From: Mesorhizobium loti
Lineage (GTDB): Bacteria > Pseudomonadota > Alphaproteobacteria > Rhizobiales > Rhizobiaceae
Direction of reading: 5' to 3'
Length of the DNA: 64,000 nt
Assembly (NCBI RefSeq): GCF_013170705.1
Contig: NZ_CP033334.1
Coordinates: forward strand, 682,001 to 746,000
The notes beneath the pieces are model-generated. The model worked only from the letters and a program-made list of their open reading frames with translations. It did no database searches and had not been told where the DNA came from. Numbering within the stretch: the first letter of the stretch is position 1; every line of letters starts with the position of its first letter. A program made the translations under genes and the position numbers. Shown here one piece after another: positions 44,934 through 52,677 of this stretch.

Positions 44934-46369
44934 TCTTCGACAGCTACGAGGCGTACCGCGCAGCCACCTTCAAGCCCAGGGTCTGCATTCTCGGTTCCGG
45001 TCCGGCCGGCACCACCATCGCCCGCAAGCTGGGTGCCGCCGGCATCCAGGTCGTCGTGCTGGAGGCCGGTTCGCGCGAGTTCAGCGACGAGTCGCAGGAT
45101 TTCTACCGCGGCACCACGGTCGGCGACTTCTATTTCGATCTCGACATCACCCGGCTGCGGTATATGGGCGGCAGCTCCAACCACTGGGCCGGCTGGTGCC
45201 GCGTGCTCGACAATCAGGATTTCGAGCCGAAGGCCTGGGCACCCGACACCGGCTGGCCAATCCGCCGCGCCGACATCGAGCCCTACTTACCCGAGGTGCA
45301 CGATATCCTCGAGCTTCCCGATTTCCGGCCTGACGTGCCTATCTCGGACGACATACGCTGGGTACAGCTGATCAAGAGCCCGGCTGTGCGCTTCGGCGAG
45401 AAATTCGCCGACGAGCTCGACAAGAGCCGCAACATCGCCGTCGTGCTCAACACCTATGCCACCGAACTTGCCGGCGACGGCAAACGGGTGACCGGCGCCA
45501 AACTGTGGTCGAACGGCCAGGATGCCGGCACCTTCAGCGCCGACTATTTCATCGTCTGTACCGGCGGGCTGGAGAATTCGCGCCTGCTTCTGTGGTCGAA
45601 CCAGCGCTCCAACGGCGGCGTGGTCCCAAACGCCACGGCGCTCGGCCGCTACTGGATGGAACATCCGACCTTCGAGGGCGGCAATGCCATCCTGGCCGAC
45701 TACAGCGAGTTCGAGGTCGATGCCGTCAACGAAGCCTTCTTCTCGCCGACGCTCGCCGCGATGGAGCGCCTGCGGATCATGAATTTCGGCATCAGGCTGA
45801 TCGAGACGCCCTATGCCGGCGTCAAGCATGTGATTGCCGACCTCGCCTGCACGGCACCCGACATGGCCGAATGGGTCGCCTATCAGCTCAGCCAGAACCT
45901 GCGCTGCGCGGCCCAGCTCTACGTAGCCTGGGAACAGGCGCCGCTGGCCTCCAACCAGATCGAGCTGTCGAAGACCGATGTCGACCATGCCGGCGTGCCG
46001 CGCATCGAGTTGCACTGGAAGAAATCGGAGCTGGAACGCCGCACGCTTGTCGAAGGCCTGAAACTCTTCGGCACGACGCTCATCGAGAAGGATCTCGGCC
46101 GCGTTCGCCTGATGGACTGGATTGCCAACGCCGAGGACTACCCGACCGACGAGGAGACCGCTGGCCACCATCACATGGGCGGCACGCGCATGGGCACCGA
46201 CGTTACCAGGAGCGTGGTGGACGCCAACTGCAAGGTGCACGGCATGGACAATCTCTATGTCGGCGGCTCCTCGGTGTTCTGCACCTCGGGTCAAGCCAAC
46301 CCGACGACGACGATCACCGCGCTGGCCTGCCGGCTGGGGGACCATCTGAGCAAGGTGGTCGCGGTCTGA
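44930..46369 (+). CDS. GMC-family FAD-dependent oxidoreductase (fructose/gluconate dehydrogenase large-subunit type)
   Basis: 479 residues from the ATG at 44930. FAD Rossmann motif CILGSGPAGTTIARKLG at about 18-34 with VVVLEAG; the GMC N-terminal block LRYMGGSSNHWAGWC (about 75-89); and the C-terminal HHHMGGTRMG (about 412-421) with downstream NLYVGGSSVFCTSGQANPT (positions about 436-454) containing the usual catalytic His/Asn region, although the second position reads Asn rather than His. No signal peptide of its own; the 60-residue Tat protein encoded before it is probably its escort. No cytochrome c subunit is next to it. Confidence 0.85.
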   Translation: MIFDSYEAYRAATFKPRVCILGSGPAGTTIARKLGAAGIQVVVLEAGSREFSDESQDFYRGTTVGDFYFDLDITRLRYMGGSSNHWAGWCRVLDNQDFEPKAWAPDTGWPIRRADIEPYLPEVHDILELPDFRPDVPISDDIRWVQLIKSPAVRFGEKFADELDKSRNIAVVLNTYATELAGDGKRVTGAKLWSNGQDAGTFSADYFIVCTGGLENSRLLLWSNQRSNGGVVPNATALGRYWMEHPTFEGGNAILADYSEFEVDAVNEAFFSPTLAAMERLRIMNFGIRLIETPYAGVKHVIADLACTAPDMAEWVAYQLSQNLRCAAQLYVAWEQAPLASNQIELSKTDVDHAGVPRIELHWKKSELERRTLVEGLKLFGTTLIEKDLGRVRLMDWIANAEDYPTDEETAGHHHMGGTRMGTDVTRSVVDANCKVHGMDNLYVGGSSVFCTSGQANPTTTITALACRLGDHLSKVVAV

Positions 46370-46455
46370 CGGTGCACCGCGAGCCCATTCGCTCCGCTGC
46401 AAACCGATATGTCGCCGGAGCCGACAACGGCCCCGGCGGAAGCCCGGCAGGGCCG

Positions 46456-46623
46456 TCAAAAGCCGTAGATCGCGAGGCGCACCAGCACGGCCGCGGCGGC
46501 CAGCGCGACGAGCAGGATGCCGAGGCCGATGGGAGAGCCCCAGCCATACCATTCCATCGCCAGCTTGGCGTATTTGAATTCCTCCTCGTGCGAGAGGGGC
46601 GCACGCTGTTGAATCAGGCTCAT
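46456..46623 (-). CDS. Small single-TM membrane protein, 55 residues
   Basis: The ATG at 46623 follows a perfect AAGGAG with a seven-base spacer. The product starts MSLIQQRAPLSHEEEFKYAK, then WYGWGSPIGLGILLVALAAA begins a single membrane segment that ends at RLAIYGF. The frame has normal codon bias and a clean TGA at 46456-46458. No family recognised; the acidic HEEEFKYAK before the helix could contact a partner. It is divergent from a MarR gene with a MarR-type operator between them, so it is probably a target of that regulator. Confidence 0.75.
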   Translation of the reverse strand: MSLIQQRAPLSHEEEFKYAKLAMEWYGWGSPIGLGILLVALAAAAVLVRLAIYGF

Positions 46624-46688
46624 TTTTCACTCCTTGTCGGCGACCGGCACTTGCCTTGTCGGGGCCCGGGCCGCATATTGTTGCGATA

Positions 46689-46703
46689 GTCTAAATGTTA
46701 GAC
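46689..46703. promoter_or_regulatory. MarR-type operator between the small membrane protein and marR genes
   Basis: GTCTAA-ATG-TTAGAC is a perfect inverted repeat of six bases with a three-base spacer. It ends 14 bases before the MarR start codon, where it would overlap the -10 region or leader. Confidence 0.65.
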
Positions 46704-46717
46704 GGATTGATAGTTAG

Positions 46718-47215
46718 ATGATCGAAATAAATTCGTCAAGTGTGCATCGCGACGAGATGACGGCCGCGATCGGCCTTGCCGTGATGCAATGGCAGGACGC
46801 CACGCAGGCCTATGACGAAGCGGTCGGCACGAAGCTTGGATTGAACATGGCCGAACGCCATTGCATCGGGCTGCTCTATAGCGGCCCGCAATCGGCCGGC
46901 GCGATCGCGACCGCGACCGGGCTGACGCCGGCAGCGGTAACGGCGCTGATCGACCGGCTGGAAGCGCGCGGCCTGCTGACACGCACGCGCAGCCTTGAAG
47001 ACAGGCGCAAGGTGGTGATCGAAGCGACCGAGGCGACCAGGGAGCTGTCGTCGCGCTATTACGGCGCCATCGCCAAGGAGGGCGAGAAGGTGATCGCCAC
47101 CTTCAGCGACGCCGAGCTCGCGACCATATCGCGTTTCATCAACGCGGCCCTCGACCTTCAGCGTGCCCAGCTTGCCCGGCTGAAGGCCGAGCGTGCGGAC
47201 ACCCCTGTGCGATAA
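46718..47215 (+). CDS. MarR-family transcriptional regulator
   Basis: 165 residues from the ATG at 46718; there is no ribosome-binding site there, and an ATG at 46757 would remove 13 residues, so the start is uncertain. Winged helix region: QSAGAIATATGLTPAAVTALIDRLEARGLLTRTRSLEDRRK (about 58-98; region), the standard MarR DNA-binding unit. It probably represses itself and the divergent 55-residue membrane protein through the dyad at 46689-46703. Confidence 0.85.
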   Translation: MIEINSSSVHRDEMTAAIGLAVMQWQDATQAYDEAVGTKLGLNMAERHCIGLLYSGPQSAGAIATATGLTPAAVTALIDRLEARGLLTRTRSLEDRRKVVIEATEATRELSSRYYGAIAKEGEKVIATFSDAELATISRFINAALDLQRAQLARLKAERADTPVR

Positions 47216-47263
47216 CGCGCCGTTTATTCGCGCCGTCACCGCAAATGTCTGCGGGGACCCAGA

Positions 47264-47896
47264 CTATTTCGGCTTGACCCCATAGGTGACAAGAAACGCC
47301 TCCACCGAGGCGTCCGCGTGCTGTTCCAGTTCGGCCCTGGAGCGCCGGTTGCTTCCCGTGAACATGGCTTCATTCATGGGGATCCAAAGAAGCATTCCAA
47401 AAAGATGGCTGGCCGCCAGATAGGGGTCACTGGTCTGTATCAGTCCCCGACTGGTGAGCTTTTGAAAGCAGGACGCCGTCGAGGCAAGCATGCGCTCAAA
47501 ACCTTTTTCGTACCAACTGCGGCCAAGCTGCGGCATTCGATCCGCGTTGGCGATGATCAGGCGCCGCAGCCTCAACAATTCTTCATCCATGAGCATCGTG
47601 ATCAGACTTCGGGCAAGCTGCTGCAAGCCGCCTTCCATGAATCTCGCCTCGGAAAGCAGCGTCGTCACGGACTCGATGATGTCGTTGACCTGGGTGGCGG
47701 TTGACAGAACGACTTCGCCGAACAGCGTCTCCTTGTCGGTGAAGTGCTTGTAGACGGTCTGCTTGGAAGCCCCCGCCCTGGTGGCGATTTCCTCCATGCT
47801 GGTCCCGTCATAACCCTTGCTGATGAACGCCGCCGTGGCCGCCTGGATGATTTCACGATCCTTGCGCGCCGATCTGGTCTCACCGTCGATTTCCAT
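47264..47896 (-). CDS. TetR-family transcriptional regulator
   Basis: 210 residues from the ATG at 47896 after AGGAGG. The helix-turn-helix is IIQAATAAFISKGYDGTSMEEIATRAGASKQTVYKHFTDKETLF (about 15-58; region), followed by a ligand domain with a C-terminal TetR_C-like part typical of AcrR-type regulators. Two GTAC-containing palindromes lie between it and the divergent VOC-family gene, which is the likely target. Confidence 0.87.
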   Translation of the reverse strand: MEIDGETRSARKDREIIQAATAAFISKGYDGTSMEEIATRAGASKQTVYKHFTDKETLFGEVVLSTATQVNDIIESVTTLLSEARFMEGGLQQLARSLITMLMDEELLRLRRLIIANADRMPQLGRSWYEKGFERMLASTASCFQKLTSRGLIQTSDPYLAASHLFGMLLWIPMNEAMFTGSNRRSRAELEQHADASVEAFLVTYGVKPK

Positions 47897-47910
47897 GGAA
47901 TCCTCCTGAC

Positions 47911-47928
47911 CGGTACTAGACGGTACCG
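47911..47928. promoter_or_regulatory. TetR operator candidate 1
   Basis: CGGTAC-TAGACG-GTACCG is an inverted repeat 15 bases before the TetR start codon. It shares GTACTAGAC with the second site. Confidence 0.6.
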
Positions 47929-47953
47929 TTCCCGCATGATAGTCACACCCACA

Positions 47954-47972
47954 GTACTAGACTGGCTAGTAC
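47954..47972. promoter_or_regulatory. TetR operator candidate 2
   Basis: GTACTAG-ACTGG-CTAGTAC is a perfect seven-base inverted repeat 21 bases before the VOC gene, on the side of the rightward promoter. Confidence 0.65.
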
Positions 47973-47993
47973 CCGTCAACGAAAGCAGGGCTT

Positions 47994-48404
47994 ATGCCGA
48001 TGAGCAAAATGATCTTCGTTAATCTACCGGTGCGCGATCTGCAGGCAGCGACCAACTTCTATCTCGCGGTCGGAGGCACACTGAACCCGCAATTCTCGAA
48101 CGACCAGGCCAGCTCGATCATGTTCTCGGATTCCATTGGGGTCATGTTGCTGACGCACCAGCATTACGGCCAGTTCACCACGCGTCAGATCGGCAACGCC
48201 AGGCGCGACAGCCAGATGCTGATCGCCCTCACCGCCGGCAGCAAGGACGAGGTCAATGCGACGATCGAGAAGGGCGTGGCGGCCGGCGGCCGCGCCGATC
48301 CCAATCCGGCGCAGGACCTCGGTTTCATGTACAACCGCCACATCGAAGATCCCGATGGCTACGTCTGGGAGTTCTTGTGGATGAACCCCGCCGCCATGCA
48401 ATAG
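47994..48404 (+). CDS. VOC family protein (glyoxalase/bleomycin-resistance-like)
   Basis: 136 residues from the ATG at 47994; a second ATG at 48000 is equally possible. FVNLPVRDLQAATNFYLAVGG (region about 8-28) opens the first beta-alpha-beta-beta-beta module and HIEDPDGYVWEFLWMNP ends the second, with the metal-ligand Glu. VOC enzymes handle diverse small substrates, and this subfamily has no assigned one. Under probable control of the divergent TetR protein. Confidence 0.87.
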   Translation: MPMSKMIFVNLPVRDLQAATNFYLAVGGTLNPQFSNDQASSIMFSDSIGVMLLTHQHYGQFTTRQIGNARRDSQMLIALTAGSKDEVNATIEKGVAAGGRADPNPAQDLGFMYNRHIEDPDGYVWEFLWMNPAAMQ

Positions 48405-48427
48405 CCTGACGGGGTCACAGCGTCCAA

Positions 48428-48463
48428 AGCGCGTCGCATTGAAACAGATTCATGCGACGTGCT
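48428..48463. repeat. Rhizobial palindromic repeat (GCGTCGCAT...ATGCGACG)
   Basis: AGCGCGTCGCAT and ATGCGACGTGCT form a 12-base near-perfect stem around TGAAACAGATTC. The form matches a palindrome I recall as very widespread in rhizobial genomes. It lies between the convergent VOC and phhA genes and could end both transcripts. Confidence 0.75.
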
Positions 48464-48485
48464 CTGGGTCTTTGGGCGAGATGTA

Positions 48486-49322
48486 TCAGACCGTCGCCGG
48501 GTCGAGCGCCGGCTGGCCCTTGCGGCGCGCCACGATCGCCTCGAAATCGGCGCCCTGGAAGGCATCGCGCAGGGCGTCGAAGGACGGCAGCACGAAATAG
48601 GCGCGCTGGAACTTGTCGATCTCGTAACCGGTACGCATCACCGTTTCGAGGTCGAAGGGCACGTGATGGGCGTCCTTGCCCTCGACGGCGAACTGCAGTT
48701 CGGTGAAGGATGACATCAGGCCGGCGCCAAAGGCTTTCAACGGCTGGCCGGCCTCCTGCATGAGGCCGTATTCGGCCGTGTACCAGTAGAGCCTTGTGAT
48801 CATCTCGTCACCGCCGAGCGCGATGATGTCGCCGGCCCTCTTGCCATACATCTGCATGAAATCGGCGAATACCGGCTGCGACAGCACCGGCACGTGGCCG
48901 AAGAAATCATGGAACATGTCGGGCTCGACGATGTAGTCGAGTTCCTGCCTGGTGCGCAGCCAGTTGGTGACCGGGAAGCGGCGATTGGCCAGATGATCGA
49001 AGAAGGGGGCGGCGGGAATGAGACCCGGCACCGCGACGATCTCCCAGCCGGTCAGCTTGCGCAGCTTGGCGCTGACATCCTCGAAATCGGGGATGCGGTC
49101 GAGCAGGCCGAGCTTGTCGACACCGTCGAGATAGGAATGATGGGCGAGCTTGCGCGTCAGTTTGGTCTGGCGGTCGCACAAAGTGCGCCATACCGCCTGT
49201 TCCTCGGCGCTGTAATCATAGCCCTGCGCCACGGTGAAATCGGCACGGCAGACCGAATAGTCGCCGCGCAACCCCTGTGCCGCGCAGTCGCGGGCATATT
49301 CGGCAACGGTCATCGTCGTCAT
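48486..49322 (-). CDS. phhA: Phenylalanine 4-monooxygenase
   Basis: 278 residues from the ATG at 49322, preceded by AGGAGGAAACC. The biopterin-dependent aromatic amino acid hydroxylase fold is evident: iron ligands in DMFHDFFGHVPVL (two His, about 138-150) and WYTAEYGLM (Glu, about 184-192). It converts phenylalanine to tyrosine with tetrahydrobiopterin and oxygen. An Lrp/AsnC regulator gene is divergent from it, a typical arrangement for phhA in rhizobia. Confidence 0.95.
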   Translation of the reverse strand: MTTMTVAEYARDCAAQGLRGDYSVCRADFTVAQGYDYSAEEQAVWRTLCDRQTKLTRKLAHHSYLDGVDKLGLLDRIPDFEDVSAKLRKLTGWEIVAVPGLIPAAPFFDHLANRRFPVTNWLRTRQELDYIVEPDMFHDFFGHVPVLSQPVFADFMQMYGKRAGDIIALGGDEMITRLYWYTAEYGLMQEAGQPLKAFGAGLMSSFTELQFAVEGKDAHHVPFDLETVMRTGYEIDKFQRAYFVLPSFDALRDAFQGADFEAIVARRKGQPALDPATV

Positions 49323-49414
49323 GGTTTCCTCCTGGCAGATCATCGATTGCTGACGTGCCAAGAGGCTAGCCGGATTCGTCGAGGCAAATCGGTTTTGATG
49401 ATGGTTCGGCGGCG

Positions 49415-49430
49415 ATATTGGAGATAATAT
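49415..49430. promoter_or_regulatory. Candidate Lrp/AsnC binding site
   Basis: ATATT-GGAGAT-AATAT is an A/T-rich dyad in an otherwise GC-rich divergent promoter gap, 30 bases before the Lrp-family gene and 93 before phhA. Confidence 0.5.
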
Positions 49431-49460
49431 TCACTCACAATCCGCGCAGAAGGAGTGAAA

Positions 49461-49937
49461 ATGCCTCAATTCGACGATTTCGAGATCAAGATGCTCGATG
49501 TCCTGCAACGTGATGGCCGCAAGCCGGTCTCCGAGCTGGCGCAAGAGATCGGCCTGTCGACGACGCCATGCGCACGACGCTTCGAGGCACTGCAGGACGC
49601 CGGCATCATCAAGGGCTTTGCAGCCGTGATCAGCCGCCGCGCGGTCGGTCTTATGGTCGAGGTGTTCATCCAGGTCCGCCTTGTCAGCCACAGCGACGGC
49701 TCGCCCGAGAACTTCATTGCCGCCGTGCAGCGCATGGACGAGGTGTCCTCGTGCTGGACGATGACCGGCGACCACGATTTCCTGCTGCACGTGATGGTGC
49801 CGTCGGTCGACGAGCTCAACGCCTTCGTCATGCACCGGCTGATGCGGCTCGACGGCGTGCGCGACGTCCATACCCAACTGGTGCTGCAGAACATCAAGGG
49901 GCCAGGCCACGTGCCGCTCGCGCATCTCAGGCGATGA
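49461..49937 (+). CDS. Lrp/AsnC-family regulator divergent from phhA
   Basis: 158 residues from the ATG at 49461, seven bases after AAGGAG. An N-terminal helix-turn-helix (KPVSELAQEIGLSTTPCARRF) is followed by the RAM ligand-binding domain (about 65-150, with TGDHDFLLHVMVPSVDELNAFV as core region). It probably activates phhA in response to phenylalanine or tyrosine, by analogy with other divergently arranged Lrp proteins. Confidence 0.9.
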   Translation: MPQFDDFEIKMLDVLQRDGRKPVSELAQEIGLSTTPCARRFEALQDAGIIKGFAAVISRRAVGLMVEVFIQVRLVSHSDGSPENFIAAVQRMDEVSSCWTMTGDHDFLLHVMVPSVDELNAFVMHRLMRLDGVRDVHTQLVLQNIKGPGHVPLAHLRR

Positions 49938-50054
49938 CGGCGCCAGCCTTCCTCGTTGCCTGGGGAAAAGCTGCACGCAAACTGCTGAAACGAGCCCATC
50001 CGGGGTCCACATCCCGGATCAGCATACGCGGACCATCTCTCCATGAGGTCCGCC

Positions 50055-51617
50055 ATGAAAATCGTCCTGATCAATCCACCGCACACCGCCATCGGCAGCC
50101 GCGTGCCCGACGACCATCTGCCGCCGCTCGGCCTGCTGGCGATCGGTGGCCCGCTGATCGATGCCGGTCATGACGTGCGGCTCGTCGATGCCGAATTCGG
50201 GCCGATGCCGCTCGAGAAAGTGGTGGGCGACGCTCTGCACGACTTCCCGGACTTCGTCCTGATCGGCCATTCCGGCTCGACCTCGGCGCACCCGACCGCC
50301 TTGCTGATCGCCGCGATGGTCAAGCAGCGCGAGCCGGCGACCATCATCATCTATGGCGGCGTTTTCCCGACCTATCACTGGCACGACATTCTGGCTGCGA
50401 CGGATGTTTTCGACTTCATCGTGCGCGGCGAGGGCGAGGCGACCGTGGTGGCGCTGGTCGAGGCGCTGGAGATGCACCAGCCGCCGGCGAGCGTGGCGGG
50501 TGTCGCCTTTCGCGACGCTCTGCGCCGGCCCTTCGCCACGCAGGCGGCGATGACCATTGCCGAGCTCGATGCCTACCGTGTCGGCTGGGAGCTGATCGAC
50601 CATGACAGGTACAGCTATTGGGGTGGCAAGCGCGCGGTGGTGATGCAGTTTTCGCGCGGCTGCCCGCATCTGTGCAACTATTGCGGACAGCGCGGCTTCT
50701 GGACCCGCTGGCGGCATCGCGATCCCAAGAAATTCGCGCGGGAGATCGCCTGGCTGCACCGCGAACACGGCGTCGAATTGATCAATCTCGCCGACGAGAA
50801 CCCGACGGTTTCCAAGAAGGCCTGGCGCGCGTTCCTCGACGCGCTGATCGCCGAGGACGTGCCGGTGCTGATCGTCGGCTCGACGCGCGCCGACGACATC
50901 GTGCGCGACGCCGACATACTGCATCTCTACCGCAAGGCCGGTGTCATCCGCTGGCTGCTTGGCATGGAAAACACCGACGAGCAGACGCTTCAATTGATCC
51001 GCAAGGGCGGCAGCACCTCATCCGACCGCGAGGCGATAAGGCTGCTGCGCCAGCACGGCATCCTGTCGATGGCGACCTGGGTGGCGGGGTTCGAGGATGA
51101 GGGGCTTCGCGACCTGTGGCGCGGCTTTCGCCAACTCATCGCCTATGACCCCGACCAGATCCAGGCGCTCTATGTGACGCCGCATCGCTGGACGCCGTTC
51201 TTCCGCATCGCGCGCAACCGCAAGGTCATCCAAGAAGATGCCCGGCTGTGGGACTACAAGCACCAGGTGCTGCACATGACGCGGCTGAAGCCGTGGATGC
51301 TGTTCTTCAGCGTCAAGCTCATCGAACTTGCCGTGCAGTCCAGGCCGAAGGCGCTGGCGCGCATCCTGTTCCATCCCGATCCCGAGCAGCGCCACTCGAT
51401 GCGCTGGTGCACCAAAATGGGCCGCCGCGTCTGGTTCCGCGAGGTCTGGGGATTTCTGGCCCGCGACGGCAGGACGAAGGACGGGCCGACGCTTGCCGAA
51501 TTCTGGGGCGCGCCGCAGGACGCCGAGGAAGAATCGATGACCGTTCGGCGCGCGGTGCCGAAACGGGCGCTTTCCACCGCAAATCGCGAACCGCCGGAGA
51601 AAAGATTAGCCGGCTGA
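50055..51617 (+). CDS. B12-binding-domain radical SAM protein, BchE-like
   Basis: 520 residues from the ATG at 50055 (GAGG ten bases before); an ATG at 50043 is an alternative. The N-terminal part (about 1-150) is a cobalamin-binding Rossmann domain (INPPHTAIG, GHSGSTSAHPTALLIAAMV). The radical-SAM cluster motif CPHLCNYC (CX3CX2C) is at about 203-210. The overall pattern resembles the anaerobic Mg-protoporphyrin monomethyl ester cyclase BchE, but no photosynthesis gene is near, so another substrate is likely. The next gene, argB, is convergent with a gap of seven bases. Confidence 0.82.
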   Translation: MKIVLINPPHTAIGSRVPDDHLPPLGLLAIGGPLIDAGHDVRLVDAEFGPMPLEKVVGDALHDFPDFVLIGHSGSTSAHPTALLIAAMVKQREPATIIIYGGVFPTYHWHDILAATDVFDFIVRGEGEATVVALVEALEMHQPPASVAGVAFRDALRRPFATQAAMTIAELDAYRVGWELIDHDRYSYWGGKRAVVMQFSRGCPHLCNYCGQRGFWTRWRHRDPKKFAREIAWLHREHGVELINLADENPTVSKKAWRAFLDALIAEDVPVLIVGSTRADDIVRDADILHLYRKAGVIRWLLGMENTDEQTLQLIRKGGSTSSDREAIRLLRQHGILSMATWVAGFEDEGLRDLWRGFRQLIAYDPDQIQALYVTPHRWTPFFRIARNRKVIQEDARLWDYKHQVLHMTRLKPWMLFFSVKLIELAVQSRPKALARILFHPDPEQRHSMRWCTKMGRRVWFREVWGFLARDGRTKDGPTLAEFWGAPQDAEEESMTVRRAVPKRALSTANREPPEKRLAG

Positions 51618-51624
51618 TATTTTA

Positions 51625-52518
51625 CTAGGGCACGATCAACGTGCCGGCGCCGTGCTCTGTAAAGAGTTCGAGCAGCACCGAATGGGGCGTCTTGCCGTTG
51701 AGGATGACGACGCCTTCGACACCGCGCTCGATCGCCTCGATGCAGGTCTCGACCTTGGGAATCATGCCGCCCGAGACCGTGCCGTCCTTGATCAGCGCCC
51801 TGGCCTCGGCGACGGTCAGCTCGTCGATCAGCTTCTTGTTCTTGTCGAGCACACCCGGCACGTCGGTCAGAAACAGCAGGCGCGAGGCCTTGCAGGCGCC
51901 GGCGATGGCGCCCGCGAAGGTGTCGGCATTGATGTTGTAGGTGTGACCGTCGCGGCCGGGCGCCACCGGCGCCAGCACCGGGATCATCTCGGAGCGCGCC
52001 AGAAGGTCGAGCAGCGTGCGGTCTACCTCTACCGGCTCACCGACAAAGCCGAGATCGAGCACGCGCTCGATGTTGGAATCCGGGTCGATCATGGTCTTGC
52101 GCGCCTTTTCGGCGAACACCATGTTGCCGTCCTTGCCGCACAGGCCGATCGCCCACTCGCCCTCGGCATTGATCAGCGCGACGATCTCCTTGTTGATCGA
52201 GCCGGCCAGCACCATCTCGACGATCTCCACCGTCTTCTGGTCGGTGACGCGCAGCCCACCTTCGAATTTGGATTCGATGCCCATCTTGGTCAGCATGGCG
52301 CCGATCTGCGGGCCGCCGCCGTGAACGACGATCGGGTTGACACCGGATTGCTTCAACAGCGCGATGTCGCGGGCGAAAGCCTTGCCGAGTTCGATGTCGC
52401 CCATGGCGTGCCCGCCATATTTCACCACGACGGTCTTATGCTCGTAGCGCTGCATGTAGGGCAGGGCTCGCGACAGCAGGGCTGCCTGCATCTCGGCGGT
52501 GGCGGCGATGTCCGTCAT
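51625..52518 (-). CDS. argB: Acetylglutamate kinase
   Basis: 297 residues from the ATG at 52518. Amino acid kinase motifs: [11 protein letters not shown] (about 31-41) and [13 protein letters not shown] (about 63-75) for substrate and phosphate binding, and [14 protein letters not shown] (about 195-208). It phosphorylates N-acetylglutamate in arginine synthesis. No other arg gene is in the window. EngB, usual neighbour of argB in rhizobia, is 9 kb away here. Confidence 0.96.
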   Translation of the reverse strand: MTDIAATAEMQAALLSRALPYMQRYEHKTVVVKYGGHAMGDIELGKAFARDIALLKQSGVNPIVVHGGGPQIGAMLTKMGIESKFEGGLRVTDQKTVEIVEMVLAGSINKEIVALINAEGEWAIGLCGKDGNMVFAEKARKTMIDPDSNIERVLDLGFVGEPVEVDRTLLDLLARSEMIPVLAPVAPGRDGHTYNINADTFAGAIAGACKASRLLFLTDVPGVLDKNKKLIDELTVAEARALIKDGTVSGGMIPKVETCIEAIERGVEGVVILNGKTPHSVLLELFTEHGAGTLIVP

Positions 52519-52677
52519 CGGGGCGGTTCCCTGGCTTTTGGTTTGTGCATGCCGCTGCTCCAAAACCGCTAGGCATTTTGGGCCGACCTGCATCAGGTAA
52601 GGACGGCGGCGTCTTAGCGGGAATTGGCGCAGGGGGCAAATGGCATTGCTGTCATATTCGAACGTCTCACGACGTCG

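Noticed and set aside
50055..51617. A photosynthesis gene cluster
   Set aside because: Only one BchE-like gene is present; neighbours are argB and the phhA regulator, with no pigment or reaction-centre genes.
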